DNA from: Lentzea aerocolonigenes
GTDB lineage: Bacteria; Actinomycetota; Actinomycetes; Mycobacteriales; Pseudonocardiaceae
Length of the DNA: 64,000 nt
Assembly (NCBI RefSeq): GCF_000955955.1
Contig: NZ_JYJG01000042.1
Coordinates: 1 to 64,000 of the forward strand
Reading direction: 5' to 3'
Shown: positions 1 through 8,069 of the stretch, one piece after another
Position numbering within the stretch: the stretch's first letter is position 1
Layout of the letters: each line of letters opens with the position of its first letter
The notes under the pieces: generated by a model
Seen by the model: only the letters and a program-made list of their open reading frames with translations
What the model was told of the DNA's origin: nothing
Databases searched by the model: none
Position numbers and translations under genes: made by a program

Positions 1-80
1 AGAGTTGGCGGTACTTGCAGACGCCAACAGAGCCGACCCCTTGGAATCAGCCGTCTAGGCGAAAAAATCTTGGGACGCGA

Positions 81-108
81 TGTCGAGAAGCGGCAAACAG
101 CTCCGTCC
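81..108 (+). promoter_or_regulatory. Predicted ECF42-type sigma-factor promoter
   Basis: TGTCGA (81-86) is followed after 17 nt by CGTCC (104-108). This fits the published ECF42 promoter pattern of TGTCGA at -35 and CG(A/T)C at -10. It lies about 55 nt before the DGPF-protein start and upstream of the ECF42 gene in the same operon, so autoregulation is inferred. Nothing else is recognised in bases 1-80. Confidence 0.6.
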
Positions 109-162
109 CCGTGGTGAAAGCGGCCAGGATGGGTCGCAACAGCACTGAGGGAGACACCCGAG

Positions 163-570
163 ATGGCCAAGTACCTGCTGCTCAAGCACTACCGCGGCGC
201 CCCGGCACCGGTGAACAACGTGCCGATGGACCAGTGGACCCAGGACGAGATCTCGGCGCACATCCAGTACATGAACGACTTCGCCGACAAGCTCAAGGAC
301 ACCGGCGAGTTCGTCGACGGGCAGGCGCTCGAGATGGCCGGTGCGTGGGTCCGGTACGACGGTGAGGGGAAGCCGCCGGTCACCGACGGGCCGTTCGCGG
401 AGACGAAGGACCTCATCGCGGGGTGGATGATCATCGACGTCGACAGCTACGAGCGCGCGATCGAGCTCGCGGGGGAGTTGTCGGCGGCACCGGGCAAGGA
501 CGGCAAGCCGATCCACGAGTGGCTCGAGGTCCGGCCGTTCTACGGCAACGCGCCGACGATCACGGAGTGA
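163..570 (+). CDS. YCII-related (DGPF domain) protein
   Basis: Small cytoplasmic protein of 135 aa with a dimeric alpha+beta-barrel YCII/DGPF fold; its biochemical role is unknown. The family hallmark DGPFAETKD is at about residues 66-74, and the C-terminal EVRPFYG is also typical. A GAGGGAG ribosome-binding site lies 9 nt before the ATG. Its stop is one base before the GTG of the sigma-factor gene, so the two are co-transcribed. DGPF proteins are the regular genomic partners of ECF42 sigma factors, and an ECF42-like promoter precedes this gene. The family call is firm; any enzymatic function would be a guess. Confidence 0.9.
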   Translation: MAKYLLLKHYRGAPAPVNNVPMDQWTQDEISAHIQYMNDFADKLKDTGEFVDGQALEMAGAWVRYDGEGKPPVTDGPFAETKDLIAGWMIIDVDSYERAIELAGELSAAPGKDGKPIHEWLEVRPFYGNAPTITE

Positions 571-571
571 C

Positions 572-1717
572 GTGGAAGAAGCACTGATCAGGAGCCTCAC
601 CCCGGCTGTGCTCGGGATCCTCGTCCGCCGCGGAGCCGATTTCGCGGCGGCCGAGGACGCCGTGCAGGACGCGCTGATCGAGGCGATCCGGGTCTGGCCG
701 GAGGACCCGCCGCGTGATCCGAAGGGCTGGCTCGTCACGGCGGCGTGGCGCAAGTTCATCGACGCCACGAGAGCCGAAACGGCGCGGAAACGCCGTGAGG
801 AGCACACCGAGCCGGAACAGGGACCCGTCAGCGGCACCGACGACACGCTCCAGCTCTACTTCCTTTGCGCACACCCGAAACTGACGCCGTCGTCGGCCGT
901 CGCGCTCACGCTCAGAGCGGTCGGCGGACTGACGACGCGCCAGATCGCCCAGGCCTACCTCGTGCCGGAAGCGACGATGGCGCAACGCATCAGCCGGGCC
1001 AAGAAGACGGTCGGCGACGTGCGGTTCGACCAGCCGGGCGACGTCGCCACCGTGCTGCGCGTCCTCTACCTGGTCTTCAACGAGGGCTATTCGGGCGACG
1101 TCGACCTCGCCGCGGAGGCGATCAGGCTCACCCGGCAGCTCACCACCGTGATCGACCACCCCGAGGTGGCCGGCCTCCTGGCCCTCATGCTGCTGCACCA
1201 CGCCCGCAGGGCCGGTCGAACCGCGCAGGACGGCAGCCTCATCCCGCTCGCGGAGCAGGACCGCGCGAAGTGGGACACGAGGCTGATCGCGCAGGGCGTC
1301 GACATCCTGCAGAACGCCCTGGCGAAGGACCAGCTCGGCGAGTTCCAGGCCCAGGCGGCCATCGCGGCGCTGCACGCCGACGCTCCCAAGGCCGAGGAAA
1401 CCGACTGGGTGCAGATCGTCGAGTGGTACGACGAGCTCGCGAACCTGACCGACAGCCCGATCGTGCGGCTCAACCGCGCGGTCGCACTCGCAGAAGCCGA
1501 CGGTCCGCGCGCTGGCTTGAAAGCACTCGCACAACTCGACCCGGAACTGCCCCGCTACACGGCCGTCGCCGCATACCTCCACGAACGCGACGGCGACGAG
1601 CGAACAGCGGCCGAGCTCTACGTCGAGGCCGCCGGGAAAGCGTCGAACCTCGCCGAGCGGGAATACCTCACGCGGCAAGCGGCGCGGCTGAACCGAAAAG
1701 GCCCGCCGCACCCGTGA
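572..1717 (+). CDS. ECF42-group RNA polymerase sigma factor with C-terminal extension
   Basis: A 381-aa sigma-70 family protein, about twice the length of a plain ECF sigma factor. Region 2 occupies about residues 10-75 (FAAAEDAVQDALIEA, then PKGWLVTAAWRKFID). Region 4 is at about 110-165 with the helix-turn-helix TTRQIAQAYLVPEATMAQRI. A long helical, TPR-like C-terminal extension begins after the conserved YLVFNEGYSG. That architecture and the DGPF neighbour define the ECF42 group, which has no classical anti-sigma factor; the extension is thought to control activity. The GTG start at 572 follows the DGPF stop immediately. It ends in a hairpin shared with the convergent ferritin gene. Confidence 0.9.
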   Translation: MEEALIRSLTPAVLGILVRRGADFAAAEDAVQDALIEAIRVWPEDPPRDPKGWLVTAAWRKFIDATRAETARKRREEHTEPEQGPVSGTDDTLQLYFLCAHPKLTPSSAVALTLRAVGGLTTRQIAQAYLVPEATMAQRISRAKKTVGDVRFDQPGDVATVLRVLYLVFNEGYSGDVDLAAEAIRLTRQLTTVIDHPEVAGLLALMLLHHARRAGRTAQDGSLIPLAEQDRAKWDTRLIAQGVDILQNALAKDQLGEFQAQAAIAALHADAPKAEETDWVQIVEWYDELANLTDSPIVRLNRAVALAEADGPRAGLKALAQLDPELPRYTAVAAYLHERDGDERTAAELYVEAAGKASNLAEREYLTRQAARLNRKGPPHP

Positions 1718-1736
1718 AGGTGAGGCGGGCCCGTAT
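1696..1736. terminator. Bidirectional terminator between the sigma-factor gene and ferritin
   Basis: GGCCCGCC (1700-1707) pairs with GGCGGGCC (1724-1731) around a 16-nt loop that contains the sigma-factor stop codon. On the minus strand the stem is followed by TTTT, on the plus strand by GTATTT. It suits the two convergent genes, with better U-tract support for ferritin. Confidence 0.6.
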
Positions 1737-1766
1737 TTCAGGCACTCGTGCGTGCGAAGGAAAAAC

Positions 1767-2327
1767 TCAGAGCGCGCCACCGGCGGCGGTCGGCGCGCCG
1801 GCGTCGCCGCCTTCGTCGCCCACGGTTTCGCGGGTGAGGAACGTCTCCACGTAGAACATGTTGCCGTCGGCGCGGTCCATGATCGTGAGCAGCGTCTTCA
1901 TCGAGGAGACCTCCTCGACCTGTTCCTTGAGGAACCACTGCATGAACTGCTCGCCGATGTAGTCGCTCTCCTCGCGGGCGGCCCTGGCGAGCGCGACGAT
2001 CTGGTCGGTGACCTGCTGTTCCTGGCGCAGGGCGAGGTCGACGAGGTCGCGCGGCGTCTTGAACTCGTTGATCGGCGTCTCGGTGCCGGGAATGGCGACC
2101 GCGATGTCGTTGTCCATGAGGAACTGCACGATCATCATCGCGTGGTTGCGCTCTTCGAGAGCCTGCTTGTAGAAGTGCGACGCGAGGCGCGGGAGGTCCT
2201 CGTTGTCGAACCACACGGCGAGGGCGATGTACTGCTGCGAAGCGGAGAACTCGTTGCCGACCTGAGCCTGCAGGAGCTCGTGGAACTTCGACTTCTTGGA
2301 CAGGATCTTCTTCACGTTCGAGGCCAT
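1767..2327 (-). CDS. Ferritin
   Basis: Iron-storage ferritin of 186 aa that oxidises Fe(II) and stores the mineral in a 24-subunit shell. Ferroxidase-type residues are visible in the four-helix bundle: NEFSASQQYIALAVWFD (helix A) and ALEERNHAMMIVQFLMD (helix B, with the ExxH pair), then EQQVTDQI and EQFMQWFLKEQVEE. The ATG at 2327 is preferred because TAACGT lies 7 nt upstream, a leaderless -10 signal, whereas an upstream in-frame extension is not family-like. A perfect 15-bp inverted repeat and CTAACC / GGTTAGG half-sites lie about 50-90 bp upstream. Similar to mycobacterial BfrB. Confidence 0.93.
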   Translation of the reverse strand: MASNVKKILSKKSKFHELLQAQVGNEFSASQQYIALAVWFDNEDLPRLASHFYKQALEERNHAMMIVQFLMDNDIAVAIPGTETPINEFKTPRDLVDLALRQEQQVTDQIVALARAAREESDYIGEQFMQWFLKEQVEEVSSMKTLLTIMDRADGNMFYVETFLTRETVGDEGGDAGAPTAAGGAL

Positions 2328-2374
2328 GCGGAGTACGTTATCCCAGAACGGTGATCTTCGCATTCGAGGAAAAG

Positions 2375-2424
2375 CTAACCTTTGTTTGGAAAGGTGATCC
2401 AAACAAAGGTTAGGCGTTCCTAAC
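2375..2424. promoter_or_regulatory. Perfect 15-bp inverted repeat with iron-box half-sites upstream of ferritin
   Basis: CTAACCTTTGTTTGG (2375-2389) is repeated inverted at 2399-2413 with a 9-nt spacer, and a further CCTAAC follows at 2419-2424. The half-sites CTAACCT / AGGTTAG match the IdeR/DmdR iron-box core. It sits between the arcA stop and the ferritin start. It may therefore be an iron-dependent control site for ferritin, an arcA terminator (the minus strand continues CTTTTCC), or both. Confidence 0.5.
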
Positions 2425-2426
2425 GA

Positions 2427-3668
2427 TCACACCAATGGCGCGCGGTCAATCGGGCACGACATGCAGCGGGGACCACCGCGACCGGAGCCCAGCTCCGAAC
2501 CCGCGATCCGCAGCACCTCGATGCCGTTGGCTTCCAAGCGCTCGTTCGTCTCAACGTTGCGCTCGTACGCCACGACCAGACCGGGGCCGACCGCCAGCGT
2601 GTTGTTGCCGTCGTCCCACTGTTCGCGCTCGGCAGTGACCGGGTCGAGGCCCGTGTCGATCACCCGCAGCCGCTCGATGCCCATCGCCTCGGCCGCCGCC
2701 TCCAGGAACGGCACCGGGCCGTCGACGCGCACGCCGCCGTTGCCGTCGGAGCGCACGGGGTACGCGGACAGGTTGTCGCTGATCGCCGGGTACATCACCA
2801 CGGCGTCGCGGTCGACCATCGTGCAGACGGTGTCGAGGTGCATCGTGGCGCGTTCCTGCGCGATCGGCACCGCCAGCACCGTGTGCGCCAGACCGTCCGC
2901 CAGCGCGGAGCGTGCGAACGACTCGGCGCCCGCCGGGGTGGTGCGCTCGCCGACGCCGATGGCGATCACACCCGGCGCGAGCAGCAGCACGTCGCCGCCT
3001 TCCAACGGAGCCGAGTGGGCGCCATAAGCGCGGCCCGTGCGGCGGAACCGCGGGTGGTAGGCGTAGATCAGGTCCGTGAGCGTCGTCTCGCGGTCGCGGG
3101 CGGGCAGCGCGAGCGAGGTGATGGCCACGCGATCGCCGACCCACACCGACGAGTCGCGGGTGAAGAGCAGGTTCGGCAGCGGGTCGACGGCGAAGTCGAT
3201 CGGCAGGTGCATCTTGCGCACCAGCGACGCACCCTCGGCGGCGGGCAGCTCCTCGAACGTCATGCCGGTCATCAGCGCCTGCGCCAGCTGCGGGGCCGGC
3301 AGCGAGGTGAGGTGGCTGCGCAACGCGTCGGCCAGGTCGATGCCGAGCCGGCGCTCGTTGACCGCGCTGTGGATGCCCGCGATGCGCGCCCGGTTGTCCT
3401 CGAGTGCCTGCGTGAGCACGTCCGCCAGCAGCAGGACCTCGACTCCGCGTGCGGTCAGCGTCGCGGCGAACGCGTCGTGCTCCTCCTGGGCGCGGCCGAC
3501 CCACGGCACGCCGTCGAAGAGCAGCTGGTCGTTGTTGCGCGGGGTGAGCCTCTTGAGCTCGTTGCCCGGCCGGTGCAGCAGCACCGTGCGCAGCGGGCCG
3601 ACCTCGCTGTCCACGCGGGGCGCGGCGTCCGGGATTGCTTCCGTCTCAGCGATCGTGTGCGCAGTCAC
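2427..3668 (-). CDS. arcA: Arginine deiminase
   Basis: Hydrolyses L-arginine to citrulline and ammonia (EC 3.5.3.6), the first step of the arginine deiminase pathway. It has 413 aa, the usual length. Family motifs are in order: FTRDSS at 169-174, LEGGD at 222-226, MHLDTVCT at 276-283, and the catalytic cysteine Cys402 in RCMSCPI. No arcB or arcC lies alongside, so it stands alone here. The GTG start at 3668 has TACGCT 6 nt upstream and no Shine-Dalgarno sequence, suggesting a leaderless mRNA. Confidence 0.95.
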   Translation of the reverse strand: MTAHTIAETEAIPDAAPRVDSEVGPLRTVLLHRPGNELKRLTPRNNDQLLFDGVPWVGRAQEEHDAFAATLTARGVEVLLLADVLTQALEDNRARIAGIHSAVNERRLGIDLADALRSHLTSLPAPQLAQALMTGMTFEELPAAEGASLVRKMHLPIDFAVDPLPNLLFTRDSSVWVGDRVAITSLALPARDRETTLTDLIYAYHPRFRRTGRAYGAHSAPLEGGDVLLLAPGVIAIGVGERTTPAGAESFARSALADGLAHTVLAVPIAQERATMHLDTVCTMVDRDAVVMYPAISDNLSAYPVRSDGNGGVRVDGPVPFLEAAAEAMGIERLRVIDTGLDPVTAEREQWDDGNNTLAVGPGLVVAYERNVETNERLEANGIEVLRIAGSELGSGRGGPRCMSCPIDRAPLV

Positions 3669-3761
3669 CGAACGAGCGTAACCCTGAACAGCACAAATCG
3701 CCGCTGTAGACCTCGAAATCGCAACGAATGGTGCGGAATATTCAGCTCTACCGGCGAATCA

Positions 3762-4523
3762 TTAAGGCAACCAGCTCACTTTGCCGCGCAACATTGTGTA
3801 ACCGATGAACGCGACAACATCGAGGATCGTGTGAGCGATCACCAACGGCCACAACCTGCGGGTTCGCTGCCAGTAGAAGCCGAACACCAGGCCCATGACC
3901 AGGTTGCCGACGAACCCGCCGAAGCCCTGGTAGAGGTGGTACGAGCCGCGCAGCACGGCCGCCGCGAGCAGTGCCGTGTACTTCCGCCACCCCAGCTGCT
4001 CCAGCCGCGTGATCAGGTACCCGACGACGAGCACCTCCTCCGCCCACGCGTTGCCGGCGGCGGCGAGGATCAGTGCCGCGCTCATCCACCACTGACTGTC
4101 CAGAGTGGACGGCTGCACGGCCAGGTTGAGCCCGAGCCCCCACGCGGCGAAGTAGAACGCGAGACCGGGGATGCCGATGATCGCGGCCAGCCCCAGCGCA
4201 CCGAGCGAGTCGGCGAGTTTGCGGGTGCCGTCGAGACCGATGACCTTGAGCTTGATCCCGGTGCGCCACAACAGGTACAGGCCGATGCCGCCCCACGCGG
4301 CGAGTTGCAGCACACCGAGCAGCTGGGCGATGAGGTCCAGCAGGTCGGCTTTGGCCTGCGGGACGTTGATCGCGACCGACTGCTGGTTCAGCGGGGTCGG
4401 CTGCAGCAGGCTGTCGATCAGCCGCACGAGGCTGCGCAGACCGGACAACCCCAGCGTCATGCTGAAGACGATCAGCAGTTCGAGCTGGTAACCGCGCTTC
4501 TGGTCGTCGGCAATCAAGGTCAC
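3762..4523 (-). CDS. CPBP-family intramembrane protease-like protein
   Basis: Polytopic membrane protein of 253 aa with about seven hydrophobic segments. The CPBP/Abi signature appears as AWAEEVLVVGYL (glutamate pair), SYHLYQG and LVIAHTILDVV, which together supply the Glu/His metal site of Rce1-like proteases. The usual arginine of EExxxR is absent, so activity is uncertain. TAGCCT lies 7 nt before the GTG start and overlaps the TAG stop of the preceding gene, giving it its own leaderless promoter inside an apparent operon. Substrate unknown. Confidence 0.75.
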   Translation of the reverse strand: MTLIADDQKRGYQLELLIVFSMTLGLSGLRSLVRLIDSLLQPTPLNQQSVAINVPQAKADLLDLIAQLLGVLQLAAWGGIGLYLLWRTGIKLKVIGLDGTRKLADSLGALGLAAIIGIPGLAFYFAAWGLGLNLAVQPSTLDSQWWMSAALILAAAGNAWAEEVLVVGYLITRLEQLGWRKYTALLAAAVLRGSYHLYQGFGGFVGNLVMGLVFGFYWQRTRRLWPLVIAHTILDVVAFIGYTMLRGKVSWLP

Positions 4524-4533
4524 CCGCGCGAGG

Positions 4534-5298
4534 CTACCTCTGGGACAGGAACGGGCAGCCCATCAACCGGCGCAGCTCCCCGGCGAGCTCCTGCGGCGTG
4601 CTGACCGGCTTGGAGAACGCGATCCGCACGTCGTGGTCCTCGCACTCCGCCTCGACCCGCAGCCGCAGCCCGAACCGGTCGAGCCCGAGCGGCCGCACGT
4701 TCCCGTTCCGCAGCTCCTCCGGCAGGTGGCGCGCCAGTTGCCCGACGACGTCGCGGTGCGCAGCCTCCAGGTGCCGCAGCCAGTGGTCCTCGTTGCGGCA
4801 GAACGGATCCGGCGCCGCGCTCGCGAACTGCTCCGGCCGGATCGACGACGTGCCCTCGGCGTCCGCGATCACCAGCGACGCCGGTGTGAGCCTCAGCACG
4901 GAGGCACCGTGCCCCGCGTCCAGCAGCCGGTGGTCGGGGCGCGCGTCGGCGACCGCGAGGATCTCGTCGCGCGCCTCCTGGCCGTCCAGCGCGGTCACCC
5001 AGCCGGTGAGCCACAGCAGACCGCGGACGGGCTCGCGCAACGGCACCGGAGCCTGGTCGGCGATCTCCAGCATCGCCGTCACCTCGGTGCGCGGCGTCTG
5101 CCACAACTGCCCGACCAGCGGGTGTTCGTCGGCGAGCAGCAAGATCGTCGTCCCGCACGGGTGCACGTGGTGGAACAACGGACTGGTGCGGGATCCGGCC
5201 TGAGGAAGCAGGGCGGCGTGACCACCGCGAGCCGCGATCGTGCGAGCGCGCTCGGCGGCGTGCGGCGCCGGTGGGCGCTTGGTCTGGGTGTCGGTCAC
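4534..5298 (-). CDS. DUF2470 / PNPOx-like haem-utilisation-type protein
   Basis: A 254-aa protein with an N-terminal split-barrel (pyridoxamine-phosphate-oxidase-like) half. The C-terminal DUF2470 helical half (about 165-250) contains WLRHLEAAHRDVVGQLARHL and ends LRRLMGCP. This arrangement is typical of the HutZ/HugZ-related haem-utilisation group, although the actinobacterial branch is mostly uncharacterised. A strong AGGAGGT ribosome-binding site precedes the GTG at 5298. An IdeR/DmdR-like iron box lies about 20 nt further upstream, which supports a role in iron or haem acquisition. Confidence 0.75.
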   Translation of the reverse strand: MTDTQTKRPPAPHAAERARTIAARGGHAALLPQAGSRTSPLFHHVHPCGTTILLLADEHPLVGQLWQTPRTEVTAMLEIADQAPVPLREPVRGLLWLTGWVTALDGQEARDEILAVADARPDHRLLDAGHGASVLRLTPASLVIADAEGTSSIRPEQFASAAPDPFCRNEDHWLRHLEAAHRDVVGQLARHLPEELRNGNVRPLGLDRFGLRLRVEAECEDHDVRIAFSKPVSTPQELAGELRRLMGCPFLSQR

Positions 5299-5316
5299 CG
5301 TCCACCTCCTCGAAGG

Positions 5317-5335
5317 TTAGGCAAGCCTAACTTAG
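5317..5335. promoter_or_regulatory. Iron box (IdeR/DmdR-type operator)
   Basis: TTAGGCAAGCCTAACTTAG matches 14 of 19 positions of the TTAGGTTAGGCTAACCTAA consensus and contains the palindrome TTAGGC-AA-GCCTAA. It lies just upstream of the DUF2470 gene and 41 bp before the divergent membrane-protein gene, so iron repression of the former is expected. Confidence 0.7.
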
Positions 5336-5375
5336 CTGCGCTCGCCATGGGAAGCTTCACCTGTACGGTTGACAG

Positions 5376-5840
5376 GTGGTCGTGCCCAACAAGCCTTCCA
5401 CCGAGGTGACGGCGCTGGACGATCGGTGGACGCGGCACTGTGTCGACCGATCGAGTCGTCGTGCCCTGATGTGGACCGTTCTCGCCGCGTCGGCCTTCGT
5501 TCTCCAGTTCGTGCTGGTACTTGTGTGGTCGTGGTCATCTCCGGTGGCGCTGCTCCTGCTCTTCTTCGCCGCAGCTGTGCTCTGGGTGGTGACACGTCGC
5601 CGTCCGGTGCGTTTACCGGAGGGTGAACCGTGGCATTTCGCCCATGTGCAGTGGGAAGGAGGGCGTCTCGTCGTGTTGTCGTCGCCGCCGCTTCTGTTGA
5701 CCTTGCGCGTAGGGCCTTTCCTCCGCGGACGCATCGCTCGCCACCGGCGCGTGTGGTTCGTGCCGCCGGACTCGGCCGGGAACACCGTGGTCACGTTTCG
5801 CGGGGTGCCGCAGCTGATTCCGGCGCGAGTGCAGAGATGA
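5376..5840 (+). CDS. Small membrane protein of unknown function
   Basis: A 154-aa protein with two transmembrane helices at about residues 31-70, followed by a basic turn (TRRRPVRLP) and a soluble beta-rich C-terminal half. No family recognised with certainty. The GTG start at 5376 has TACGGT 6 nt upstream and no ribosome-binding site, fitting a leaderless mRNA. Its TGA overlaps the ATG of the next gene (ATGA), so the two are translationally coupled. The two products share size and layout, suggesting a duplicated pair that acts together in the membrane. Confidence 0.7.
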   Translation: MVVPNKPSTEVTALDDRWTRHCVDRSSRRALMWTVLAASAFVLQFVLVLVWSWSSPVALLLLFFAAAVLWVVTRRRPVRLPEGEPWHFAHVQWEGGRLVVLSSPPLLLTLRVGPFLRGRIARHRRVWFVPPDSAGNTVVTFRGVPQLIPARVQR

Positions 5841-6301
5841 TCCACAAAACCGGTGTGGAGAACTGGACCGAGACCTGCCTGGCGCGGGCGGATCGGCGTG
5901 CGGTCGGGCACATCATCTTCGCGGTCGTCGCGTTCGGCGGCGTGCTGATGATCCATTGGCTGTGGCTCACCGTGCTGGCCGTCCCGGTGGCGCTGGAGCT
6001 GGCCGCGCCGGGGTTGCGGCACTTCTTCCAGCGACGGGGGACGTTGCAGCTGATCGAGCGTTTTCCGTTCCGTCCGGTGTCGGTGAGTTTCGTGCCTGGC
6101 CGGCGGATCGGGCGGCAGGCGTACCTGAAGGTGCACGACTCGGAGAAGAATCTGCGGCTGCCCGAGTTGCCCGAACGCGCGCGCGTGCTGGTGCGGCACA
6201 CCGGTCGGGTGTGGATCGCCGGCCCTGACGAACGCGGACGGCTCGTGGCGATGACGCGCGGGCTGGCGTTCCTGGTGCGTGGACGGGTCGTGGACCGCTA
6301 A
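5837..6301 (+). CDS. Small membrane protein, partner of the upstream gene
   Basis: A 154-aa protein with two hydrophobic helices near residues 24-60 and a soluble C-terminal domain (FRPVSVSFVPGRRIG... LVRHTGRVWIAG). The layout is the same as in the upstream gene. The ATG at 5837 overlaps the previous stop, which fixes the start. Its TAA overlaps the TAG of the convergent vWA gene at 6298-6301, leaving no room for a terminator between them. Function unknown. Confidence 0.7.
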   Translation: MIHKTGVENWTETCLARADRRAVGHIIFAVVAFGGVLMIHWLWLTVLAVPVALELAAPGLRHFFQRRGTLQLIERFPFRPVSVSFVPGRRIGRQAYLKVHDSEKNLRLPELPERARVLVRHTGRVWIAGPDERGRLVAMTRGLAFLVRGRVVDR

Positions 6302-7440
6302 CGGCCCGTTGCGATGCCTTCGGACTCCGCCCACTGCGTGAGGTCGTCCTTGCGCAGCGCGGCCGCCAGCAGTTCGGGGAACTTGTCCGGGGTGCAGGCG
6401 AACGCGGGTGCGCCGAGGGCGTGCAGCTTGGCCGCGAGCTCGTGGTCGTAGGCCGGGGTGCCGGAGTCGCTGAGCGCCAACAGGTTCACGACCGTGACGC
6501 CGCTCGCGACCAGTTCGCGAACCCGTCGTTGCAGCTCGGTCTCCGACCCGCCCTCGTACAGGTCGCTGATGATCACGACGACCGTGTCGGTGGGCCTGCG
6601 GACCTGGGTCTGCGCGTACGCGACCGCGCGGTTGATGTCCGTGCCGCCGCCGAGCTGGGCGCTGAACAGCAGGTCGACCGGGTCGCTGAGCTGGTCGGTC
6701 AGGTCCGCGACCTCGGTGTCGAACACGACGAGCTTCGTCGAGATCGAGCGGATGGACGCCAGCGCTGAACCGAGAACGGCCGCGTGCACCAGCGAGTCCG
6801 CCATCGAGCCGGACTGGTCGACGAGCAGGATCACGTCCCGCATCGCGGCCGTGCGGCTGCGCCGGCGGTGGCCGATCAGGTCCTCGACGATGACGGTCTT
6901 GTGCTGTGGCTGGTAGTTCTTGAGGTTCGCCTTGATCGTCGTCGCCCAGTCGACGTCCTGCAGCTGCGGCCTTCTGGTGCGCCTGGACCTGTCGACAGCG
7001 CCGCGGACGGCCTCGACGAGCCGATCCTGGAGGCGCTTCTCGATGTCCTCGACCACTTGGCGCACCACGGCTTTCGCGGTGTCGCGGGTGCGGGCGGGGA
7101 TGGCGCGCGAGAGTTGCAGCAGGGTGCTGACGAGGTTCACGTCCGGCTCGACCGACTGCAGCAGTTCGGGTTCGAGCAGGAGCTGCTTGAGGCCGAGCTT
7201 CTCCACCGCGTCCCGTTGCATCACCTGGACCACGGACGTCGGGAAGTACTTGCGGACGTCGCCGAGCCAGCGGTGCAGCTGCGGTGAGCTCGCGCCCAGA
7301 CCGGCTCCGCGATCGCCGCCACCGCCGTAGAGACCCGTCAGCGCGCCATCGCGTCGTTGGTCGTCATCGCCGAGCTGCGCCACGTCTTCCGCGCTGGGGC
7401 CTAACAGGAGCCGCCACCGCCGGAGCCGCTCCTCGGTCAT
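6298..7440 (-). CDS. vWA-domain protein (YehP-like partner of MoxR ATPase)
   Basis: Cytoplasmic protein of 380 aa. The N-terminal helical half (1-195) is typical of MoxR-associated vWA proteins. It is followed by a von Willebrand A domain with an intact MIDAS metal site: DQSGS at 208-212, Thr267 in GGGTDIN, and Asp293 in ISDLYEGG. Length and layout resemble E. coli YehP. The ATG at 7440 overlaps the iclR stop (ATGA), so it is translated as the last gene of the homogentisate operon. Its likely functional partners (SWIM, DUF5691, MoxR, DUF5682) lie 4 kb away on the other strand. Confidence 0.88.
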   Translation of the reverse strand: MTEERLRRWRLLLGPSAEDVAQLGDDDQRRDGALTGLYGGGGDRGAGLGASSPQLHRWLGDVRKYFPTSVVQVMQRDAVEKLGLKQLLLEPELLQSVEPDVNLVSTLLQLSRAIPARTRDTAKAVVRQVVEDIEKRLQDRLVEAVRGAVDRSRRTRRPQLQDVDWATTIKANLKNYQPQHKTVIVEDLIGHRRRSRTAAMRDVILLVDQSGSMADSLVHAAVLGSALASIRSISTKLVVFDTEVADLTDQLSDPVDLLFSAQLGGGTDINRAVAYAQTQVRRPTDTVVVIISDLYEGGSETELQRRVRELVASGVTVVNLLALSDSGTPAYDHELAAKLHALGAPAFACTPDKFPELLAAALRKDDLTQWAESEGIATGR

Positions 7441-8069
7441 TTGAGCGCCGCCGCCACTTCTTCGGCGGCACGCATGACGTGCGGGCCGACCACGTCCGCA
7501 TCGAGCTTTTCCAGCGCCACAACGCCGACTGAGGCGCGCAGCCCCGGGACCCCGCGGACGGGGACCGCGACGCCGTACGCGTTGGGCTGCAGCTCGCCCG
7601 TGGAGACGACCCAGCTGTCGACGGGTTGCGAGATGGCCTTGCCGGCCGCCCCGCGGTGCACCGGGTGCCGCGAACCCACCCGGTACGCCACGTGGAAAGC
7701 GGTCCACGACGGTTCGACGACCGCGACGGCCTGGGCCTCGCTGCCGTCCGCGACGGTGAGGTGCGCGGTGGCGCCGACCTTCTCCGCGAGCTCTCGGAGC
7801 GCGGGATTGGCGGCCATGCGGAGCTGGGGGAGGACGTTGGACGCGAGCCTCAGCACGCCGAGGCCCAGCCGGACCTTCGAGCCTTCCCGGCGCACGAGAC
7901 CGCGCGCCTGCAGCGGCACGAGAAGCCGGTAGACCGCGGCCCTGGACGCGCCGATGGCGTTGGCGAGCTCCGAGATCGACGGTGCCTCGGACTCCGCCTC
8001 AGCGACCGCCTGGAGCAGCGCCAGACCCCTTTCCAGGGTCAGCGAGCTCTCCTTCGTCGCTCCGACCAT
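7437..8069 (-). CDS. IclR-family transcriptional regulator
   Basis: A 210-aa DNA-binding regulator, slightly short for the family. The winged helix-turn-helix is at about 28-60 (SISELANAIGASRAAVYRLL). The C-terminal effector domain shows the HPVHRGAAGKAI and ASVGVVAL signatures. ATG at 8069 is chosen over the adjacent GTG (8072) because CGGAG lies 6 nt before it; either overlaps the fah stop. Position in the fah operon suggests it senses homogentisate or a related aromatic and controls this locus, probably through the palindrome at 10133-10147. Confidence 0.88.
   Translation of the reverse strand: MVGATKESSLTLERGLALLQAVAEAESEAPSISELANAIGASRAAVYRLLVPLQARGLVRREGSKVRLGLGVLRLASNVLPQLRMAANPALRELAEKVGATAHLTVADGSEAQAVAVVEPSWTAFHVAYRVGSRHPVHRGAAGKAISQPVDSWVVSTGELQPNAYGVAVPVRGVPGLRASVGVVALEKLDADVVGPHVMRAAEEVAAALK

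Noticed and set aside
15..365. Gene in an alternative frame over the DGPF gene
   Set aside because: Arg/Gly-rich shadow frame that overlaps the well-supported DGPF protein.
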